DNA of 64,000 nt from DASUNP01 sp963728545 (GTDB lineage: Bacteria > Acidobacteriota > Blastocatellia > UBA7656), in the NCBI GenBank assembly GCA_963728545.1, contig CAVSKO010000002.1, positions 3,286,001-3,350,000 on the forward strand. The letters are read 5' to 3'. The position numbers and the translations under genes were made by a program. How positions within the stretch are numbered: the stretch's first letter is position 1; every line of letters starts with the position of its first letter. This document shows positions 58,779 through 64,000 of the stretch, in pieces. The notes beneath the pieces were generated by a model that was not told the DNA's origin, did no database searches, and saw only the letters and a list, made by a program, of their open reading frames with translations.

Positions 58779-61642
58779 TTCACCTTTCCTACAACTTGCT
58801 TTCGCCTCGCGGTAGAGTAATCTTTCCGCTCCTGTTTAGTCGTTTGCACAGTGCGGTGCTCGTGTATCTGTTGACGCTCGTTGTTATCGTCAGGGTGAAG
58901 CTGGCGATAAGGGCCTGTGATAGCTTGCGCCGACTCGTCGGCTTTGAACCTGCGGTACAGAGACTGCTCGCGGGCGGCCATCTCGGAATTACCCAGCCCT
59001 TGATAACAGAGCATCAGGTTGTAATGCGCCTGAAGGTCTTCGGGGTCTATCTTCAGGACTTTCTGGAATTCAGCGATAGCCTCTTTGTACTGGCGCTTGA
59101 GAAAAAGTATTCGCCCCGTCTGATTCAACACCACGCGGTCGCGCGGGTACTGATCGAGCGTCACGCGAAGATGATCAAGCGCCTCGTCGTATCGCCCGAA
59201 GCTTTTGATCGCGGTGGCGAGGAAGAAATGCGTCTTGGCAAGTCGCGGAGCAATCTCAAGAGCTTTGCGAAGCACTGCTTCAGCGCCTTCCATATTGCCT
59301 TCCTGAATTCTGGCCCTCGCGACGTTCACCCAGCCGTCGGCGTATTCAGGCTCCATCTCCGTCACTTTCAAGAAAGCCGCTTCCGCCCCCTTGATGTCGC
59401 CTTGCAAAAGCAGCCCTATGCCGTAATCGTTCCAACGCTCGCGCACCGCGCGGTCGAGCAGCGGCTTTGTGTCGGGCAGTACGGCGTTGCGAGGAATGAT
59501 TTTTATAGCCGCTTCGTTATAAGCCATCACGGTTATCGGAATATCAGGAATGGCTTTGATATTGCCCGAAACTTTTGATGTGTCGCCGTTAAAAACCCAG
59601 CGGCCATCGTCGTGGCTCGCAGTGAGCGAGAAGTCTTTATGCTCGGGGTCGCGCACTCCGCCAAATGCCCATTGCGTATTCCACCACGCAAACTTGCGAT
59701 AGTTGACTTTCGCCTTTAAGAAGATTTGATCGCCGCAATCTTCCGGTATGTTCAGACGATAGTGAATCGTGTCGGCCGCGCCGGGCGGAATGAGCCGCAC
59801 GTATGCTACGGACCTCGCCGCCCAGGCGTTGCGTTTATTGATCTGGTTGCCGTGCTCGTCAAGCAGCAGGGCCCGGTAAAAATGCGCGCCCTTTTCTACG
59901 GGGCCGCGCCCGCCGCCTTCGACCTCGCCGCTATGAAAAATCTTTTTGCCCTGATTATCGAACGCTTCAAGCTCTACCCAGACATCGAAGGCGTCGACGG
60001 TGCCGCCGGGAAAGAAGTGGCCCACTTTTCGAGTGCGAACCACGACTTCGACGCGCAAGGATTCGCCGCGCCGCGCCGTCACCTCGACCGCGCCGAGCGG
60101 GCCGATGACTTCGACAGGCTGCGCAATGAAAGCCTGCTCGGCGCCAAAGTTCATAGACTCTTCGCCGACGGCGAATGTGCTGGCAAGCCGCTGGTCTTCC
60201 GAGCCTGCTATCTGCTTTTCGATTTTCTGTTGGGATTCGCCGCCGCGAACGATTCCGAATACGTCTACCGACACCTGCCCGTCGCGCAAAAAGTCTTGAA
60301 CCACTTTCATCTGCTCTTCGTCGCCGTTGACGTAAGGCAGCGCGGTGTTTGCGGCGGGGAAGCGGTGCGAATGGACCTTGCCGTCTATGGCCGCAGGATC
60401 GTTCGCCGCGACCAGAGGCATGTGACAATCGGCGCACTTTTGAGGCTTCGCCGGATAGTAAAACGAGCGCGCCCCCTGGCCCGACACGCCCGACGCTTGC
60501 CAGCCGTCATAATCGTTGAACCCGCGAAACCACCGGTAGCTGTTTACCGGCACGTCCAGATGGACCTTGTGACACGACGAGCAGAACTCCGGCGTTTGGT
60601 CGGTATGAAAACTCTTCAAGAAAGTTTTCTTGTGAGGCTGCGGATCGAGATAAAGCAAATAATCGTGCGCCCAGCGAAGATATTTGTTATCGCTCACCGC
60701 GAGGTCGTGCATAGGCGGATATTCGATAGTGAAATCGCCTTGCCCCATAGTGCTTTTTACGTGAACTATCGAATGGCACGAGGTGCAGCTCAAACCGTTC
60801 TGGGCTTCGGGGGTGTCGATCTGTTCTTTGATCGGGCGGTCGAACCTGCCGTTAAAAAATACCGCGTGATCGTGGCACCCGGCGCACCATTTTGAAGGCT
60901 GCGTGCCGACTACATCTTGCATGTACTCTATCGATTTTCTGTACCACTGATTATTAAAAGAGCCGAAGTGATGAGCCGATGAATTCCACTGGTCATAAAT
61001 TTCTTTGTGGCAGCGGGCGCAATCTTTGGCCGTCATAAAGAATGTCGACGGGATAGTGCCGCCCACATTGGTCTCTGCCGACGAAGGGAAGAATGGAGAG
61101 TGAGGCCCGGCGCCTTCGTTCTCCATGTTCAGAGGCACGTTGTCAGGATTTATGATCTTATCGCGCGCCGTCCCGGTGTAGCGGTCGTAAGCGGTCGTCG
61201 CCACGGGCAGCGCGAGCATAAAAATGACAATAGCGACCTGAACTAACTTTCTCTGTTTCGACTGCGCATAGCTGCGAGCTATTTTAAAAAGAGCAACGAC
61301 GAGTGGAATTGAGCCTGCGACGGCCAGCGCTATGTGCGCGTAAAGCGCCCACCTGTAAGGACGGGTCGCGCCATATCTCATCATGAAGAGGCCCAGCGCG
61401 GTGCTCAAGGTAAGCGCGACAACGCTAAACAACATCGCAGGAGAAAGCGTTCGAAGACGCTTCAAGACATAGGCAGCCGATATTATGGCGAGCGCGAGTC
61501 CAAGCAACAGGTGAATGGCGACATTGCCAAAGTAGAAGAGCGTAGGCTCGGCATAAGCAGCCAGATACGAGCTATTGATCAGCAAAAGAACGAAGCCGAT
61601 AATCAACAGCTTTACGGTCTTGCTTTCGATTGGGACATTCAT
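58775..61642 (-). CDS. Pentahaem c-type cytochrome with N-terminal membrane helices and C-terminal TPRs
   Basis: This 955-residue protein has about five transmembrane helices in residues 1-165. A periplasmic region with five haem motifs follows: CARCH, CAGCH, CTSCH, CSSCH and CADCH (between residues 210 and 425). Then come a beta-rich domain (about 480-710) and TPR repeats (about 740-920). The haem-region sequence YDQWNSSAHH resembles cytochrome c554/hydroxylamine-oxidoreductase-type proteins. It probably moves electrons between quinones or periplasmic donors and an acceptor; the partner is unknown. GGGAGGC precedes the ATG. The CRTAC1 gene follows with ATGA overlap. Confidence 0.83.
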   Translation of the reverse strand: MNVPIESKTVKLLIIGFVLLLINSSYLAAYAEPTLFYFGNVAIHLLLGLALAIISAAYVLKRLRTLSPAMLFSVVALTLSTALGLFMMRYGATRPYRWALYAHIALAVAGSIPLVVALFKIARSYAQSKQRKLVQVAIVIFMLALPVATTAYDRYTGTARDKIINPDNVPLNMENEGAGPHSPFFPSSAETNVGGTIPSTFFMTAKDCARCHKEIYDQWNSSAHHFGSFNNQWYRKSIEYMQDVVGTQPSKWCAGCHDHAVFFNGRFDRPIKEQIDTPEAQNGLSCTSCHSIVHVKSTMGQGDFTIEYPPMHDLAVSDNKYLRWAHDYLLYLDPQPHKKTFLKSFHTDQTPEFCSSCHKVHLDVPVNSYRWFRGFNDYDGWQASGVSGQGARSFYYPAKPQKCADCHMPLVAANDPAAIDGKVHSHRFPAANTALPYVNGDEEQMKVVQDFLRDGQVSVDVFGIVRGGESQQKIEKQIAGSEDQRLASTFAVGEESMNFGAEQAFIAQPVEVIGPLGAVEVTARRGESLRVEVVVRTRKVGHFFPGGTVDAFDVWVELEAFDNQGKKIFHSGEVEGGGRGPVEKGAHFYRALLLDEHGNQINKRNAWAARSVAYVRLIPPGAADTIHYRLNIPEDCGDQIFLKAKVNYRKFAWWNTQWAFGGVRDPEHKDFSLTASHDDGRWVFNGDTSKVSGNIKAIPDIPITVMAYNEAAIKIIPRNAVLPDTKPLLDRAVRERWNDYGIGLLLQGDIKGAEAAFLKVTEMEPEYADGWVNVARARIQEGNMEGAEAVLRKALEIAPRLAKTHFFLATAIKSFGRYDEALDHLRVTLDQYPRDRVVLNQTGRILFLKRQYKEAIAEFQKVLKIDPEDLQAHYNLMLCYQGLGNSEMAAREQSLYRRFKADESAQAITGPYRQLHPDDNNERQQIHEHRTVQTTKQERKDYSTARRKQVVGKVK

Positions 61643-61765
61643 ATTGCCTCCCGCCCGTTCGTTTGAAATTATGATTGATTGTTTAAACTATGGGGCAGAA
61701 TTATAGATCGATCACCCTCATAATAAAACCCGGAATAGGCTGGAAAGGAAGAGGGCACCAGATTT

Positions 61766-61882
61766 CACCGCAGAGACACAGAGGACGCATATGGCCGATG
61801 ATGTGCTTCGCACGCGGCGGGGGCGCAGAGCAGACGTTGGTTTTCTCTGCGCCCCCTCTGTGCTCTCTGTGTCTCTGCGGTG
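61766..61882 (-). repeat. Family A hairpin repeat, copy 7 (reverse)
   Basis: The arms CACCGCAGAGACACAGAG and complement enclose a loop with the ATGGCCGATGATGTGCTTCG block shared with copies 1 and 3. The right flank AATCTTAATTTTCTTATCCC is the reversed left flank of copy 1. It sits between the multihaem gene's start and the aminotransferase's end. Confidence 0.9.
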
Positions 61883-61895
61883 AATCTTAATTTTC

Positions 61896-62993
61896 TTATC
61901 CCGGACTTACTATCTCGTCCAACGCGGCGCCTAATCGCTTTAGCCCTTCGATCAGGGTTTCCGTCGTGCAGCCTATGCCGACGCGGAAATGGTCCGGCAT
62001 CTCGAAAAACCTTCCGGGCACCACACTCGTTTCGTACTTCTCGCGGAGCACGCTACAGAGATCGTCAACGCCGCCGCGCTTGAGTCGGGGAAAAACTATT
62101 GTCCCGAATTGCGGCCTCACCGCTTCGAGGTCGTCACGCGAATCAAGAAACTTATTTATCAGCTTGCGATTCGTTTCAAGCAATTCTTGCGCTCGCTCGC
62201 CGATCCGTTCGAGGTTTTTGAGCGCGATGACGCTCAATCGCTCCGCCGTGTGCGCGGGTACCACGCCGAACAGATCGTTGAGCTTCCACATTTGATGGGC
62301 GAGCGTTGATTCGGCCATCACCCAGCCGCAGCGCAGCCCGCTCAAACCATAAGCCTTTGTCAGGCTGCTCGTAGTAACGAATTGTTCTCCCAGGTGAAAG
62401 GCCGAGCGCGGCGATTGGTCGTAAGTTGCTTCGAGATAGACTTCGTCAACCAGCACGCGAGCGCCCACGCTCAAAGCGATCTCGCCTATACGATTGATGC
62501 GGTCGTTATCCGTAAACGCGCCGCTCGGGTTATGAAGATTTGTTATAACGACGAGCCGCGTGCGCGGGCTGATATTGCGACTCACCTCATCAGGGTCTAT
62601 CGCGAACCCGTCTTCAAAGCGGCGCTCGAACCGCTTGATCTCCGCGCCGAGATAAGACGCCGTAGCCAATAACGGCTCGTAGGCCGGGCGCTCGATCAGC
62701 ACTTCGTCGCCCGGATCGATCAACGCCGCCATCGCCAGGTGATTCGCCATCGAAGTCCCCGCCGCCGCGACGATATTGTAAGGCGGCACGTCGCATTTGA
62801 TGGCAAGCGCGCGCTGCAGCGGCCCGTAGCCGTATAGGCTCGGCCCGCTTATTTCGAGGTCTTCCATCTTTACCGGAAGGTCCGAGATTGAATAATTGAT
62901 CAGGCCGCTCGTCGCCAAACTGAAGCGCGCAAGCGAGCGCGTCTTTGACCACTCGATGTAATTAGAACCTTTCACGCGACCGGCATTGCTCAT
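61896..62993 (-). CDS. PLP-dependent aminotransferase (class I/II)
   Basis: This protein is about 365 residues from the ATG at 62993. It is a fold-type I aminotransferase. AAGTSMANHLAMAALIDPGDEVLIERPAYEPLL, NLHNPSGAFTDND, the aspartate-tyrosine segment VLVDEVYLEATYD and the PLP lysine in TSSLTKAYGLSGLRCGW are all visible. The C-terminal arginine is in HFRVGIGC. The preferred ATG follows GGAGG by eight bases; the ATG at 63011 lies upstream of that site. The start overlaps the permease stop (ATGA), so the two are translationally coupled. This suggests that the enzyme acts on the imported amino acid, whose identity is unknown. Confidence 0.88.
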   Translation of the reverse strand: MSNAGRVKGSNYIEWSKTRSLARFSLATSGLINYSISDLPVKMEDLEISGPSLYGYGPLQRALAIKCDVPPYNIVAAAGTSMANHLAMAALIDPGDEVLIERPAYEPLLATASYLGAEIKRFERRFEDGFAIDPDEVSRNISPRTRLVVITNLHNPSGAFTDNDRINRIGEIALSVGARVLVDEVYLEATYDQSPRSAFHLGEQFVTTSSLTKAYGLSGLRCGWVMAESTLAHQMWKLNDLFGVVPAHTAERLSVIALKNLERIGERAQELLETNRKLINKFLDSRDDLEAVRPQFGTIVFPRLKRGGVDDLCSVLREKYETSVVPGRFFEMPDHFRVGIGCTTETLIEGLKRLGAALDEIVSPG

Positions 62994-64000
62994 GAAGCGC
63001 GCCTCCACCATTGCCAGAAAAAGTATGCAGGAACTCCCGCCGCAACGATCACCAACCCGATCCAGGTGTTCCCAGGATCTTTATAGACCGTGTTGGCTAC
63101 GACAAGCCAGCAGACCGCGATGAAAAGCGCCGTTGTCACAGGATGGCCAGGCATTCTGTAACGGACTCGATTCGATCCTGAGTCGGAAGATTTTTTTGCG
63201 GCGCGGCTGCGAAAGACAAAGATGCAGACGGCGGTCAGGCCAAAGAAGATGAAATCTACAGACACAACGTAGCTCAGTATCTGCTCGTACTTCCCTGAAA
63301 AAGCTATGATCATCGCGAGCAGCCCTTGCAAAACTATGCTCACGACGGGGACGCGGGTGCGCGGGTCGAGCCACGCCACGCTTTTGAGAAAGAGTTTGTC
63401 CTCGGCCATTGCATAGTAGACTCGCGGCGCTGTGAGTATCAACTGGCTCAAAAAGCCGAGTGCTGAAATAGCTATGGCCATCGCGATCAAACGAGCGCCT
63501 TTATCTTCAAAGATTTTCCGCATCACTTCCGATGCGGGCTTATCGGTAGCGGCAAGCCCTGCGGGGCCGAGCGCGTGAACGCAAACAAAATTCACCGCCA
63601 GGTAAAGCGCCGTCACGCCCATCACGCCAAACAACAGTCCGCGCGGCAGGTTCTTTTCCGGCTCGCGAACCTCGCCCGCTATGAAGCTGGCCGTCTGCCA
63701 GCCGCCGTAGGCGAACAGCACCGGCACCATCGCCGCGCCGAATCCAGTCAGCGCGCTCTTTGCAGCAGGCAGAGTGGAGCTTGCCGCTTCGCCCTGATTG
63801 CTGACAAACAATCCGCACGCGACGAGCGCGGCTATCGCGACAATCTTTATGACCATCAGCACATTTTGTAGCCCGCTCCCCGTGCGCACGCCCAGACAGT
63901 TGACCGCCGTGACCAGCGCGAGCGCGACGACGGCGACCAGCCATTCTCGCGCGGGGATGCCGGTGACTTCTTTGAAGTACCGCGCGAAGGTGATCGCGAC
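62990..64000 (-). CDS. APC-family amino-acid permease, 3' part
   Basis: The frame is open to the window edge at 64000, giving the last 336 or so residues of a 12-helix APC-superfamily transporter. Visible helices include VVALALVTAVNCLGV, IVAIAALVACGLF, TALYLAVNFVCVHAL and VIVAAGVPAYFFWQWW. AYGGWQTASFIAGEVREPEKNLPRG is the conserved loop after helix 6 of APC permeases, and APRVYYAMAEDKLFLK is also typical. The N-terminal helices lie outside the window. It overlaps the aminotransferase start by four bases. Confidence 0.87.
   Translation of the reverse strand, partial: VAITFARYFKEVTGIPAREWLVAVVALALVTAVNCLGVRTGSGLQNVLMVIKIVAIAALVACGLFVSNQGEAASSTLPAAKSALTGFGAAMVPVLFAYGGWQTASFIAGEVREPEKNLPRGLLFGVMGVTALYLAVNFVCVHALGPAGLAATDKPASEVMRKIFEDKGARLIAMAIAISALGFLSQLILTAPRVYYAMAEDKLFLKSVAWLDPRTRVPVVSIVLQGLLAMIIAFSGKYEQILSYVVSVDFIFFGLTAVCIFVFRSRAAKKSSDSGSNRVRYRMPGHPVTTALFIAVCWLVVANTVYKDPGNTWIGLVIVAAGVPAYFFWQWWRRAS

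Overview
The window looks like a chromosomal segment from an Acidobacteriota bacterium, most likely of the Blastocatellia type. This is inferred from gene content only: SBBP/DUF11 secreted repeat proteins, paired winged-helix/TPR proteins, IPT-NHL and BNR propellers, a CRTAC1 (ASPIC/UnbV) protein next to a multihaem cytochrome, Uma2, F420-type flavoenzymes, and very many intergenic palindromes. I see no rRNA, tRNA, CRISPR array, prophage or intact insertion sequence.

Layout. 1-2.9 kb: a partial unknown gene, then two PLP enzymes, cysteine synthase and threonine synthase. 2.9-13 kb: Uma2, an SsnA-like amidohydrolase, a TolB-like propeller, a lipoprotein, a nitrilase/beta-ureidopropionase-like amidase, a TMTC-like membrane TPR protein, then a divergent LLM oxidoreductase / D-aminoacylase pair. 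Several of these suggest scavenging of nitrogen from purines, pyrimidines or N-acylated compounds. 13-20.8 kb: a penicillin-acylase gene that has lost its middle, a SET-domain methyltransferase, a leaderless M28 peptidase, an MFS exporter with a PPOX/F420 flavoprotein, a small 91-bp transposable element, and membrane proteins. 21-30 kb: a compact minus-strand proteostasis island, dnaJ-clpB-X-aeRF1-like-clpP-hsp20-lon, headed by a near-consensus promoter. An infA that seems to start at AUU lies divergently beside it. 30.3-45.5 kb: secreted beta-propeller proteins, tandem paralogous winged-helix/FlgO-like/TPR regulators, an SBBP-DUF11 protein, trpD, a CpsB-type PHP phosphatase and a B12-radical SAM protein. 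45.7-64 kb: a 1341-residue BNR protein and a separate 83-residue protein that repeats its N-terminal module, a SpoIVB-type S55 protein, a frameshifted propeller protein, thiL, a zinc-ribbon protein, a pentahaem cytochrome-TPR/CRTAC1 operon, an aminotransferase and a partial amino-acid permease.

Three intergenic repeat classes dominate the non-coding DNA. Family A is a long hairpin with arms like CACCGCAGAGACACAGAG (seven copies, with orientation shown by asymmetric flanks). Family B is a short CCGGTGGT-type palindrome beside GCCCCGGAGGGGC hairpins (four loci). Class C is five palindromes of unrelated sequence whose arms are all built from 7-nt words. A separate 91-bp element with perfect 23-bp ends and an 8-bp target duplication resembles an IS66-type MITE.

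Three genes are each broken by one extra T in a short T run. This is as likely to be base-calling error as real decay, so those genes should not be called dead without checking reads. The observations most worth following are the aeRF1/Balon-like protein without GGQ inside the chaperone/protease island, the AUU-started infA, the stand-alone copy of the GPLER module, and the heptamer palindromes.
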